From Bugulina stolonifera (taxonomy: Eukaryota; Bryozoa; Gymnolaemata; Cheilostomatida; Bugulidae), in the NCBI GenBank assembly GCA_935421135.1, contig OW285187.1, positions 23,436,429 through 23,500,428 of the forward strand: a stretch of 64,000 bases of DNA. The letters are read 5' to 3'. Positions within the stretch are counted from its first letter, which is position 1, and every line of letters begins with the position of its first letter. The notes below the pieces were generated by a model that searched no databases, was not told the origin of the DNA, and saw only the letters and a program-made list of their open reading frames with translations. The translations under genes and the position numbers were made by a program. This document shows positions 20,901 to 35,900 of the stretch, in pieces.

Positions 20901-23900
20901 CGTAGCAATCATATCTTCCTGTGTTTTACCATGAGCCAGTATAAAGCCGATATTACAAGTAAACTCTACCACAGTTTCATATTCTACACCGGATGTGTTA
21001 GCAACAGCTTCATGTATATCCAGTACTGGACAGACTTTCCCTGTAAGATATCAGGAACAATCATCTTGCCTTAAATGGTTAGGAATACAACATGTACATT
21101 TACATTGCAAATGTATATTACATTGTATTAAAAGGTAAAAATGAAACTTGCCATATTATGACACACTAGTTTAGTATTAGACATGTAGGATTAGCACTAT
21201 TAAGTAACATACTGTGAGAGCATGGTAGGGTTATATTAGACCAGTTGCTGTCTGCTAAACAGGTTACAGTCTGAAGTTCCTGATCAGGTGTTGTAGTGTT
21301 GGGAAATATAGCATAGCCTAGGTCACATTCGTAGCTTAGAGTATGGGAGTAGTGCACACCAACCACTGTCCTGTTGGTGTTCTCTAAGACCTCAGGCTCC
21401 GGACATTGAATGGCTGTTACATAAGAAAGTCAAATCAATGTTTGCATGAGGTTTGGCATGAAAACAAAAACAGTGCCATGGAATTCTGTCTTTGATTTGA
21501 TGACTGTTGACCGCTGACCATGTGCAGATGTTGACCATGTGCAGATGTTGACCATGTGCAGATGTTGACCATGTGCAGATGTTGACCATGTGCAGATGTT
21601 GACCATGTGCAGATGTTGGCCAAATCTAGACGGGACTGTTTCTTAACATAAATATTATTATTAACAAGCAAATTATTTCAAGATTTTGTACAGTCATGGC
21701 TCAAGCATCTTGTGAGCGAAAGAGCTAGGGTGATTAACTAGCATTAGTTCACTTCACTCAATAGTGTTGGTGCTGGACTCGAATAGTAAATTAGATAGCC
21801 TTGGTTTTATGTCGAAAATTAATACATGAGAAGTTGTCTTCTTTATTCATTTGTGGGTAATCTCTGATTGCAAACATAAATCTCAGTCTATCAAAATATT
21901 GAAGAGTACCACATTATCAGCATCAGCTTTAACAACACTGAGGATGATGTTAGCCTTAGATATTTACGGCTACAACACTGAGGATGATGTTAGCCTTAGA
22001 TACTTACGGTTACATATCTGATCCTGGGTGAGGGTCCACTTCTCCTCAGCATCACAGACACTCGTATGGAATGTAGAATTATCAGGGAAGTAGTGGCCAT
22101 CATCACATGTATAGTTAATAGTAGAGAGATAACTCAAGTCACCAATAGTTATAGTTAGATTTGTAGATATGGCTGTTGTGTTAGCACATTCTATAGCTAC
22201 AATATATTATAATATAGGATAGCACAGTGTGTTAGAATTATCCCCTCATGCATATACAGATGTATAATAATATTGCAGTGCACAACCGCACATGGTATTA
22301 CAATTATCCTTCTACATATTACATGTTGCGATCCAATATGATATTGGAATTGCCCCTCCTGTGTTGACATTCATATTAGTATTTCAATGGCGCATCGGTG
22401 GTCTCAATAACGACTGCTTAGTTTCAATAAATTTTATAATTGGAGTCCAATATTACAACCGGGCTGAAAAAACCAACATCTTGGTGAAAAGACAGCTCAC
22501 TTTTTCACCCTAGAACGAGGCTCCGTGGGCTGAAAATGAGCAACTGGCTTCCTGTGCAACCACACGTTTATACAGATAAAATTTTTTATAACAATATTCC
22601 AATGAGTGTGCAAATAGAATTATCTCCACCTACCTCTACAGTCCGGTATTACTTGACTCCACTGAGCTGTATGTAAACATGTAGCAATCATATCTTCCTG
22701 TGTTTTACCATGAGCCAGTATAAAGCCGATATTACAAGTAAACTCTACCACAGTTTCATATTCTACACTGGATGTGTTAGCAACAGCTTCATGTATATCC
22801 AGCACTGGACAGACTTTCCCTGTAAGAATGTTCATACAACAAGGCTTTCATGTAGATATAATCGACAGTGACACTTGCAACCAGTAACAGTGAATATAGG
22901 GCACACAGCCAGCGCAAAGTCTACAGTTGTATAATGTACTAAAAAGCTCCAGGCACCTACTACATTGTATGTACAAACATAGCTGTTGAGTCTTAACACC
23001 GGCATTAAAACAATTCTGATAATCACTTTAATATAGTAAGTTTAGAAGAAAGAGAGAAACGTACTGTTAAGACATGGACTATGGTTGGTGAAATTCCAGT
23101 TACCATCAGACTCACACACCATAGTCTGACGTTCTCGTCCAGCAGAAGTAGTGTTAGCGCTTATAGTATAGCCTAGCACACAGTCATAATGTACAGGCAG
23201 CGGGTAGTGCACCCCAACTATAGTCATATCTGTACCATCAACGGCTTCTGGCTCAGCACATTTTATTGCTAAAGAATGATAGAAGTGCTTTAACTGCAGT
23301 GGAATTGTGGCTGATACATGTACTGTAGCTGATACATATACATGTATATTTTACAGCAGTTTTAACTAAATTATGCTTGTACCAAGATAACAAATGTTAA
23401 AGTCATAAGCCAAGTGAAAGTACACCTTTCTAGAAAGTATTTTCTAAAAGTAAAATCCTGTGTGTTGAAAGCTAAATATCCAGAGTGACAGCCAAAATGA
23501 AGGTCATGTAAAGGTAACGTAGCAGAAGTAAATTATAATTAGTGAGTACCTACTGAAGTCAACTCAAGTCAAATGAAATAACTCAAGTGCTCATCCAGCA
23601 TGGCCTATTGAATAAAAACTAGAATGCATCTCCTTCTTATACCAAACTCTTTAGTTAAGGTAGCAACAACAACCAACCTGTATCCCGCAGTTAAAAATGA
23701 CTTCTTTACCATGAATGGCCTGGAATACTTACGGGCACAGATCTGTGGTGACGAGATAGACCAGGTCTCAGTGGCTAGACATACACTGGTGTGCAAGGAG
23801 GTATTGTCAGGGAAGTAGTGCCCTATGTCACAGGTGTAGTTCATAGTAGAGAGATAACCCATTTCTTGCACTGTCACTGTCAGATTCTCATTAGACGCAG

Positions 23901-26900
23901 AAATATTGGGACAAGCAATATCTGCAACATAACAGATATGTATCCCTATAGTTAGCATTAAACATTTAAAAGTGAACATGACATAAGAGATATATAAGCA
24001 CATTAACATTGCTGAACGGTAGAGCCGTTCTAATAGCTTTCAAGTAAATTCAAGCTCCTACCCGGCAGCGTGTATATTCCCCTGATCACTGCTATAACTG
24101 CTATAATAGTACCAGTTAGAGAAGCAGATTAAAATGAACATAAATGTAGCCTGTACTGCACCCGTGTCATTGCATTTGGACATAATATTCACCATTATTT
24201 ACTACTAACACGTATGTTGCAGAGCTTAGCAAACAATAGGAGCTGAGAGAAATATACCTCAGGTTACTGGACGTAGTGTACCTCATACAATTACAAAATA
24301 TCTCCCAGGCAATCCTATGAACAGACTAGAGCAAAGTGATATTCTACGATGTAACTCACCAATACAGGTTAGAGTTAAGGTCCATGAGCGAGTCTGAGAA
24401 TGGCATACTGCAGGACCACTACCACCACTCAACTTGTATCCAGCTACGCAGTCGAACAACAACTCAGAATTGACTCGTGAAAAGTTGTGGACAGCATCTA
24501 TGTTAGTATAGTTGACAGCATGTTCCACCAAACCGTATGGTGGACAGTATGTTCCTAGAACACGTCAAATGGTGATATTTTATTCTACTTGCAATAATAT
24601 GTTTGCAAACTAAGCAGATATAACAAGCTTTAATGCTTTGAGATCAATAATTAACTAGAACTACATCTGCAAGTGCAGCAGAAACCATGATTGTAGGGCA
24701 GAAATTAAGCACATGTAAAATATACTCACGCCACGCCTGGTACACGGATCTGAAGGTTATGTTTGCAGACGGAGGGTTTGAAGACTCACAAAGTTCATCG
24801 TCTAGCTTGCCATAGTCTGAGAACTGACTAGCGCAGGCACAGTTATCAACAGCAACTGAAAACATAGACGCTAAGAATATGATTTATGTGTATTATATTT
24901 AAGTGTAGATTTTTATGGATAATTCATCACTCTACCATCACATTGGTGTATAATTCAGTATGAAACACCAGCATTCTTAACATGTGATTGGTCGCCCTAT
25001 TACACCCCATCCTCACATTATTTACAAACTTTTCCAAAGATTTATCTAAACATTGTTCAACCATTATATAATACATTTACTTTAAATGGCATAATGGTAA
25101 CTATGTGTACATATATCTACAAATGTACTTACTCTTGAGATCATGTGATGCATAAGGTAGACCTAGTGAATAGCAAACTTCCATGCAATCATAGGCTGTA
25201 GATGTGTTGGATGCAGGAACAAACTTTCTACCAGTGGTAGTCGTATAGTCAAAATAACAGCCCATGTATGTATCTTCATCTAAAATTTATATGTTTACAT
25301 GAGTATTAGACAAGTAGGGTAAGTTGTTATATGTACACCCATGCTGACACATTCATGTAGAAACGTGAGACATTGCAATTGTGCATGTGTTAAGAATGCA
25401 GCATGAACAAGACACGTTAGGTAAAGTGAATGTAACGCACCCTATAACAGAAGGAATATGACAATATTAAGAACTGAGCGTTATCAAAAGGTGTGTGCGG
25501 AAAAAATGAAATATTACCGTATATAATTATATACGCGTATATATACATGTGTGTGTGTGTGCGTGCGTGCGCGTTTGTGCAGCATAGAATGATAGAATGT
25601 ATACATTGTACATGTATATATGTTAAAGAGATGTTAAAGTTGTTATTACCTGGTGTACGGCGTACGGAGAATCCCATCTCACATACAGGTAGATGCAGTT
25701 CAGCGCAATCACTAAGAGTCCAGTTTCCGGACCCATTAATATAAACACAACCATCAGTGGCTGTACCTGGTTCTCCATTGGCCCATCCTAACAGAGGCAA
25801 ACAATGTAAACACTAATAATAGGGTTCCAGTCTAACACAAAACCTGTGAATGCAGTGTAAGTTATCAAACATGAGCGCATTATACATGCTAAATGTTATA
25901 GTTTTCATTAAACTATATAAAATAGCCGAAGAATACAAAAATATTGTTCAGTATAAAGCAACAATCTTAAGGGAGCAGCCGTGGCTTAGTGGTTAGAATG
26001 CTGAACCTTCACGCTGAAGGTCCCAGGTTCGAATCCCGGTCACGGTGGTGTTAGGAAGAGCATCCAGCCACAACTGCTCCTGTGCCTCATATAAGTCTTT
26101 GAGGTCATGCAAGTAGCATGGCTTCAAGGCAACTCCTCTACCCCTGCCAAAAAAGGCCCATGTCATCTGGGCCTTTTTTTTATAAAGCAATAATCTTGCG
26201 AATCTAAGTTATAACCACATTGCAATTGTCAACATGAAATCAAACAAATATAATATTATACAACTACTACTGATGAGGGGAACAATGTATCATCACAGAC
26301 ATAGAGCTGTGAGTGAGGAATTACATGTGTGCATGTGAGCATTAGTATTTACAAGTATTACGCACGGTACACATCAATAGCTTTTTATTTGCATATACTT
26401 ATCTATTTTATATAATATTTCCAGTCACAATCGGCTCACCAAAATTTCTTTCATAGTGTTAAAAGTAGGTTTGATCTGAACGTTAGCTGACTGGTGTGTA
26501 CAGCATAATTATTATACATATACTGTATCTATACGCATATCCTAATACAGTAGATAACTTACTGAAGTATGACTGGCTTGCTCCGCCCACTGTTAGGAAT
26601 TGTTCACTGTCTAACTTGACACCTAACCAGCCAATCAACTCTGGAGTAGGTGAAACGCCTGTTGTGTTTCCTATTACATCACTGAGGTAACTGTTGGTAG
26701 AAATGGATTATTAACAGGATAATAATATATACAATTTGAGATATAATTATCAGGATATCAGAAATTAAGTGCACACATTAATAGACCGATATAGAAATAA
26801 AAGGTGATACCTCAGAACATAGCTGTTCTCTCTCTCATTATCAATAACAGCCAGTGTAGCACCAGGTGAGAGTGTCTTACAGTAGTCTATGGCGTCTTGC

Positions 26901-29900
26901 CAACCGAGTCTAGTGTCATTAGGTATGTGATACGTCTGCCCAGACGTAGTCCTAGTATCAACTACAGCAGTAAAATATATAATTTGCATTTCTTGTTTTG
27001 GCTTAACTCGACTACAGGATAGCATGATATGCTTATCATTGTAAAGTACATGTATAATACAACGAAATGAGACGCCGCATGCTAGAGCGGTGAAGACCAC
27101 AGTATAGTCGTGAGAAGTAGAGTTCTACAATATACAGAGAAACCTTCTTCGGGACTAAACCTCCGCAGTCATTGGTGGAACTCAAATATTTGGAAGCAGC
27201 TTTCGTGAACCAGCTGTGCCACCAAGACGCAAAGAACAGAGCAAGTGCTTTAGACCTACATGGCTGTATTGGTAAACTGTATGTAAGACTCCTATACTCT
27301 TAGCTCTATCAATTTTAATGATAACGCTCAATCACAATTCAGCATCTAATTAGAGAGTTACACCATTTTAAGCATAACCAATCTTGACATGCTTACCTTC
27401 ATATAACAGTGATAAAGGATATCCAACTACTTCAAACCTTCCTGCTATTTCATAGTAACCAGGGTGCAACCAGAGTTGAATTTCGGTGGTGATTATCGGT
27501 TGGTTGATTAGTGCCAAGGTCACAGTACCCCTGTCTTTGGCTCCGTCATACAGCTTCATATAAATATAGAGTAGCTTTTGGGTAATATAACACACAAAAC
27601 TGTACGATCTAGCATTATATGATATGATATGATATGTGATATGATTTAATATAGTTTAATAATCTGTATTGACATGAGCTGACATAGTGTAGGCCTACAT
27701 ACATTCTACATGTACACGCATGCACGTGTATGTACATATTGCACATTATATACATGTACAATGTACATGTAATAAAAATCAAAAAGTAATAGCTGGTTAC
27801 CATGAAGAAATTATAAAACAAGTAATAGTCATAATATGCATTCAAATAGAATATCTAAACAGTGTTAGAGCTCAAGGAACATGGAGTATAATAACCACTT
27901 TGAAACCTATACCTATTTACACGGTAATTGAAATTACTTTGGAAAGACACTGGCTATCACACAAGCAAATAGTCTAAGATGTTCACTGGCAAACTGACAT
28001 AAAGTACAATATAATATTCCACTCACTGCCCAGCTGTCATCAGCATAGAGATAGCCGCCATCTGAGTAAATAATGTGCATTTCCACTGGATATGCTCCAC
28101 TATATGCCTTAAACCCGTCCAGCTCCTCACCATGTCCTGTTGAATGTTAACAAACACACAAATAATAATATAATAAATGAAATTATACATTAGGTACTTT
28201 CAAAACTTAGTTAATGGCGGAAGTTTTGGGTGATTATAGGAAACAGAATTATTGAAATAGTACAAAATCGCTGACTATCTGGGAACCACTGGGTGCTCCT
28301 TCTCAGTTACTTGCCTAAAACCCGAAAGAATTTTCCGACATATCATAGCTTTCATAAACAATAATAACCTTCATGAACCCAGTTTCTGATTGACTATTGT
28401 TTGGATAGCTACATAATACAATGTACATTATTTGTAGATGGGAGATCTTACAATAATACTGGAAATTTGTATTTATTTGATCGCTTTATCTATATAATGT
28501 GCTGGTATCTCAGATTTGTGAGATTAAAATTAAATCTATTAGCCAATCACCTTTGGGTAGATGACGTTCATCTCTAAAACTTAAACTCAGAACATAACTT
28601 CCACAAAACTTAATTCAAAAACTCTGCGTTTTACCCTCTACATTTCTATACACATGTAAACGACTGAAATTCAATGACTTATTCAATAATACACAAAACA
28701 ACCGCTGTCAATATAGAGGTACATATAAAACAGCTGTGAAAGAACTGAGTATCCTTTAGAAGAAGATAACTAGAAACAAACCTTCATGCTCTGACAGTAC
28801 ACAGTGTACCTACATGTACTTTCATAGTAAATGTATAATTTCTATGTGTAGTCTTACTGAACAGCACAGTAAAGAAACATATAGGAATAAGTACGCAGTA
28901 CCAAACTGCTCTACGATGGCTCTCCAACCTCCCCTTAGCCACCACCTTCACCACCGACGTGTTGGCTACCAGAGCACGACACGATTAGCACAACAGTACA
29001 CAACAGATAATTAGAATAATATAATAACAGAACGAGCTTTCCACTCAGCACAATTACTTTAGTACAACTGACCACAGCCCACTCGCTGCTGTCCCCATCA
29101 ACGCGCATGCGTCCCGATCACCACGTGACCACAGGTCACCACGATCACCACGTGACCGTTCGGAGACCTCACACTATGCATGCTCAAAGTACATCAGTTG
29201 GACCGACAAAGCAATCGTGATAGCAGCATACAAGATAACACAACAGTACATGTATTACCTTGAGAGAGTATAGCCACTACAACCACCTGCTCTGGGAAAG
29301 TGACTGACCACTGGCCATGTACAAAGCCACTACCAAGCTGACTGGCTGCCCACCAGGCAGACTGACCATATAACCTGTAAAAGAACAACAATCTCTATTT
29401 GTGCAGAATATGCACATACATATCATATACATGCATGTGTACTTTTAACATGGAGTGACAAGGAAAATGCAAAAGAATGTAGCATAGACTAAAATTCACT
29501 TACTTTGCTTTGTCAGCTTCATATCCAGCAGAATTTACCGATGATCCATAGAAACTATTACCATCTATACCGGTGAGAAAGTCACCATAATCACCTCCAA
29601 CTACAGATTGAAAGAGAGAAATATGTTGGTATCAAGCATTTAGTACAATAACCACTTTACACATTATAGAGCAGGGGCTATATTTGCAGGGGCGTAGCTA
29701 GAGAAAGTTAGAGGGGTGGGTACTAGCAGGATTTAACATGACGTACCGTGGCCGATTTCTGCCACACAGTGTAAAACTAAATTGCGATTTACATGATACT
29801 GAATCTTAAAATAAATAAAATAAAAATTAAATTCACCTGAAATAAAATAAATCATGTGAAACCTAACTAAAAGTTAAATGAAATATAAAGTTCATATGAA

Positions 29901-32900
29901 ACTGGAAGTGAACTCGCATGAAACGAAAACGAAAAACGCCTGAAACCAAAATGCCAATTCACATGAAACAAAATTTATGGGCGTTACTTATTGTGACAAA
30001 ACGAAACTACACCTTCACCCTGGCGTAGAGATACACTTGTACGTTTGAGATTACTGGGTATTATTAATAGTTTGATATAGCAAATGTATTCAATTTAGTC
30101 CATTGATTTTTATATTTTCATATTATTATTGAAATACTGAAAATAAAGGAATTAGCACCAAATGAACAAATGTAGCAGTTAGTAATACTCTCGCAGTACT
30201 AATAAGATCGAGACTTGAGAGTACAACTGTTTTACTACATTTTGTAATAGTTTTAATGTAATATTAATAGTGATTTTGTAATTTTGCAGCAAAATTTATC
30301 ATTAAATCACAAAAACTCTAAACAAGTTGTAAATATTTTTGATAAAATGTTATCATTTTTTTCGAGACTACCAAAATTTAAATTTAAATACTTACTTTTT
30401 ATTAAAAATACTGTGAATACTCTCAAAAAAGCGTGTTGTTACTAATATTCGCCTTCCTACAAGTAGGTTGATGAAATACATATTATACTTTTATAATTTG
30501 CATCTAAATTAAACACCAAAATACAATTAAAAATACCAAAATAACGAACTATTTCCTGTCACACCACTCTTGTACTAAATGTAGTTTCGTTTTGTTGTTA
30601 TGAGTAACACCCCTAACTTTCATTTCAGGTGAATTGCAATCTGGTTTCATGTGAGTCCACTTTCAGTTTCATATGAACTGCATATTTTATTTAAATATCA
30701 GTTTGGTTTCACATGATTTATTTTATTTCAGGTAAATTTAATTTTTATTTCATTCATTTTAGGATTCAATATCATGTAAATTGCAATTTAGTTTCACATT
30801 GTGTGGCAGAAATCGGCCACGGTAATGACGTGACGCAACGCAACGTACATGTAGCATAACACAATACAACATAACATAACATAACAGGGCCGTAGTGCCC
30901 TATACGGCCGTGCGGCCTGGCCGTCTCAACTTTTAGCATTGCAAAGTCGAAATGTAGTCAATTTATTATCCTGGTCCGATAAGTGTTAAAAGTTTCTTCT
31001 ACTTTCCTATTTGCGGGGTTTACAAAATATGTAAGGATATGGTGATAATAAGTGTGCTAAACACTTTTATATTAGAAAATTCTAAATACTACTGTACTTA
31101 ACTGCAGTTATGTAACATTTTAGATATTGAAAACCTGTCAGGGGAGATAACTCTAAATTTGAAGATTATTTCAGTATACAGTATAAGAGGTACCATATAC
31201 ACAGTCCATGTACTGGGTGTGTTAAAAAATATAAACCTTGAAAATCTAAACAATTATATTAGTTTTCAATTGAACAAACTTTTTGGATTCGGCTATTTGT
31301 CTGCCCTACATTGTTGTCAATATATTTACTTAGGCATTCAATCTTATAGGGAGAAATAAGAAATATCTCTATGGTAGGAAAGAAACACATGCTTTCAGCC
31401 GCTTTTTGTAGATTCGTAGCTCTACTTCATTTCATTGCATGTTTTTCATCATTGTAAAGGAGTAAAGTATTTGTAAATGTCGTTAGAGTTGAATGATTAT
31501 GTTCAGTCATAACTGTGAACAGATACAATGTATACATGTACATGCATATATATGTATGAGGCTGGGTTATTACACAGGTATATTTCATAAGCCTGAACTG
31601 CTTCAAATTTGCTCTATTTTTCTGAAAAACACTCTCAGGGCGCCGGCGGCCGGGGCGCTGCCCCGGACCCCGCCAGGGGGCCTAAGCAGCCCCCTGGACC
31701 CCCGGCCTAATATTTTGGCCCCACCAACATTTCTTAGGACGCTACGGCCCTGTAACATAATATACAAGAATCACCAAGTTGAATTACAGAAAAGGTTCCA
31801 AGTGCGGGTACTGAGGGATTAGCATAACATAACATAACATAACACAACATAACACAACATAACACAACACAACACAATATAACATAACATACACGTAACA
31901 TAATGATAACATGCAAAGATAGCTAAGCTAAACTAGAAATGGAAGCTCAGAAGCTTTGACTCAAAAGCTGCTTATCATAACATGAAGTTGTCCGTTCTTA
32001 CTTTTGATAAACCACATTGAGAGAGGACAACTTCAGATTTAAAGCTAAGTATCAATTGGTTTTAGTTATGACAGCAGCCAATAACTTTATAATGCATACA
32101 GTTTGCACTTGTATCAATGAGCTCTTACATACTTTGTTTGCAATAAACGTCCCTGATCTCGGCGTCCTCAGACAGCGAGAGTTGGTAGTGACCTGATAGA
32201 ACAGCACCTTCTCTTTGGGCTGCCAGACAGCTTGGAGCTCTTACTTCATGGTCTCCTGCAGCTGCACGTTCATGTATAATAATAAAATAATAGGGGTATT
32301 TGGTTATTGGACAATATTTGAATGCTATAACAAAATTATTTCATATTCTGTTTAGTTGACTGGGTATTGCGATTCCACACTTCAGAAACGCGGACTCGTC
32401 ACATGTTCACATAGTTTACTATTCATAGCTATAATAGTATTAGCATTAGCATACGTACATATATTGTAGAATACAACAGTGTGTTTAGTAGAGTCTCCAC
32501 ACACATCAGTACCCTTGACAGTGTTATGGCAGCGTCCCCAACATGCTCCTTGGTCTGTCTCATAGACCCCAACAGCACTATCAGTACAGTAGCATACAGA
32601 TCCTACAATAATAGATAGTACTAGAGATATTCATTCCAGCAAGGGCAGTAGCAGTTAATGAATGATCATGTTATTCATTAGCCACTGGACTTGTTGTTCA
32701 CTAGTGTAGGAGAAGACAAATCCAAATAGTAACTTAGGTGAATAGCAAGCTTAAAATTTATCCTATCTGCTGTGCAAAGATTTTGCATATTGCAGTACAT
32801 AGTATATAATATTCATTTTAAACAGATAAGGTACATAAGATAATAACTGATTACCACTTACCAGTAATACCTGCTACAGGTGCTTGTCTGGCTTTACATG

Positions 32901-35900
32901 ACTCTATGCACATGTATAGAACATTAGGTTGATATGTCACTGTGTAGGCTGTGTGTATCTCGGCCATACTAACAGAGCTTATGTCATAACATCCCAAAAA
33001 TGCTACAAAGTTAAATCATAATTATGTAAATAAATCAACTGCATGAAAAACAGGAATAGTGATTTTCGTAAAAAATATATAATTATGTCTATGACCTAAT
33101 TCTGCTTAAAATGTATCAATATTACAGTGTGTCCATTGTGTTAAGTGTAAATATTACCTGGCCTTTTCTCACACCACGCAATGTCACCATAGTCACTGGG
33201 CATTAAGTATTTATCCTCCAAATCAGATGGTGCCTGAAGTTGGATTTGATAAAATAATTGACTAGAAATTTCCCCCCAGTTGGTCATACTTTGGTTGTAT
33301 GTATATAGTACATCATTATCATGATCCAACCAATAGGAACCATCCATTGCACGGAAGTTTCCACTTGAGCCATAATCAAACACTCCTATAATATAACACA
33401 GAAAACAACTTGCTATTACAGATATGCATTACTATAGCCTCTTGAAGATAAATTACGATTAATCGCAAGTAGATATACACCTAGACGTCACAACTTACAT
33501 GTATGTGTATATTATGCAATGTAATGTAAAACTACAAGCTGTTTACTTGTGTCCTTTACTTTTGAAGTGGAGTTCATGTTTGTTGTATAATTTCATGTTT
33601 GTAATTTCTGGGCATTTACGAAACTTAGCAGAATGGAAATTAATGTAGGCAAACGGATGTAGCAAACATACCCCAAATACACAATTAGTTTCATTGATGG
33701 TACTGTATAAGTTCTAAACAACCCTTTATCAAAAAATGCAGACATAATACTCTACACTAAACAATAATTTTGTTGCAGCAAATTAATGTAATTGGCTGGT
33801 TAGAGTATAGGGCTATTACATAATATTAAAATATAAGTACTATTGAGTAAACTATTATTTAGACAGTCAGTGAGTAGCATTAACAACAGTAGTATGTAAA
33901 TAAAGCAGCACATACAAGCATTATTAGAGTAGTAGTAAATTAATGTAGGCAAACGGATGTAGCAAAAATACCTCACATACATGTAGCCCTATATACAACA
34001 ATTAGTTTTTCCGATGGTACTGTATACGATTTAAATGACAATTTGTTAGATGATACTCTATACTGAAAGATAATTTTGTTGCATCTATACAGCGATCAAA
34101 TATAATTGGCCGATTAGAGTGCAGGAAAATTATATAACATGAACATATACAGGTACATTAGAGTCAACTATTATTTAGACAGTCAGTGAGTAGCATTAAC
34201 AACAGTAGTATGTAAATAAAGCAGCATATACATGTGCAAGTGTTATTAGAGTAGTATAGGCTAGGGACACAATGAAATCCACATTAGACTCACCAAACAC
34301 ACCCCACTTGGAGCCAGACTGGGAGGCTGTAGCTACATGGTGTACAGGTTGGTACTGTAGAGACATGAGCTTAGTGAATGTGTCCTGGCTGAGAGATCTG
34401 ATCACGGCTCTAGGGGCACCAATCTCCTGGCAGGCAGTCAGACAGTGAGCAGCAGACGTGCATTCCTTGGTATATAGACAGCTACCATTGCTCCATAGCC
34501 AGTTTGGTCCGTCTTCACAGGTACCGGCCTCTGAGTAGTCTAACACAATGCAACGGAATTGATATGTTATCTTTTGTACATGTATATAAACACACGTTAT
34601 AACAGCGTTACAAAAAGGTGACAAGAGTCCGGATCTTACCAATGATGCCCGTCTGTGTGAAGTTCGTCACATCTTGGTCTTGCAGGTACAGAGAGAACTT
34701 TTCTGGTATTCCTGTGTACTCATATATATCAGCTTGAGTAGAGGCAGCCTTCTTAACTGGTCCTACAACATACAAATACATTTATAGTCAACCACTAGAT
34801 AATTATGTTGACAACAGACGGACAAAATAACTTGAGATGTTGATTTTTGCTTTATATTGGATTATTTGAGCAGAAGAAGGTTTTTTTTGTAATTCAACAA
34901 GAAGAGCTAAGTACACTTACCAACATTTTTCTGGCATATGACTGCTGTGAGGTTGAGCTGACATTCCTGTAGAGTCCATACTCCAGTCTTATCAATAGCC
35001 ACACACTGTCCAGGAGTTGAACCAAAATTAGTCCCGCCAGCAAAGTTAGTACCAGTGAGGGTTGTAGAACTCTCAGTAGATCTGAAGGAGCTAGTCGTTG
35101 CTGTTGTTCTGAAGGCATTTATCCATGCCACAGGGGGATCCTCACTTGCCCTGTAAGACATATTATGCACGCTGAACTAATTAATAATGTTCTTGTAACC
35201 ACTCAAATCTCTCATCCACTGCTGAAATCGTTGACATATAATATAACATGTAAATAGAAGTTACGATCCCTTACCAAATGTCGGATAGAGACAAGCCTGA
35301 GAACTTATTGGCAGCAAATATAAGACCTTGGTCTTGGTGACCACACAGCTCCTTTGCTTCCCAGAAGTCAGCGTTGAGCCCCGAATATATTTTAACACAT
35401 TTCTCTTCAAATAGTGTCCATCCATATGGGCAATCAGGACCTATACACAAATAATAAAGTACAATGTATAGCGCCAGTGTACCCAATGTATTCGCTTTAA
35501 ATGGTATGGAAAGTGATTTTAGTCAGACAGATCGTCTAATTAGTGTCAGGGAAACAGTTTTACAATTTTCTAATCACAAATATATTATCTGTAACTAACC
35601 AAAGCAGAACTGATGAATAAGACACAACCACTCCTTACCACAAGTAACCGCGCCATAACTTACCACTATGGATTACCATAGCTTTGTCAGTACCACCGCA
35701 CTGCTGGTATTTATGTGTAGAACATGGTGTATTACACTGCGTCAGATTTACAGCATTCAAACCCTCAACAGATGAAGCGTTGTGACACTGACAGTTGTCA
35801 GTCTGTGTCACTGCATAGTCATAACCTTCCCCTTGGCATATTTCCCGACACAACGTATTACTCAACCGATAGTAAGTGAAACTAATTCCAGCGTCTGCAG

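Noticed and set aside
21515..21618. CRISPR-like array
   Set aside because: Units are contiguous 17-bp repeats without spacers in a eukaryotic intron; a plain minisatellite.
25985..26050. Functional tRNA gene
   Set aside because: It has A and B boxes, but the anticodon arm is irregular and it is embedded in a SINE with target duplications.
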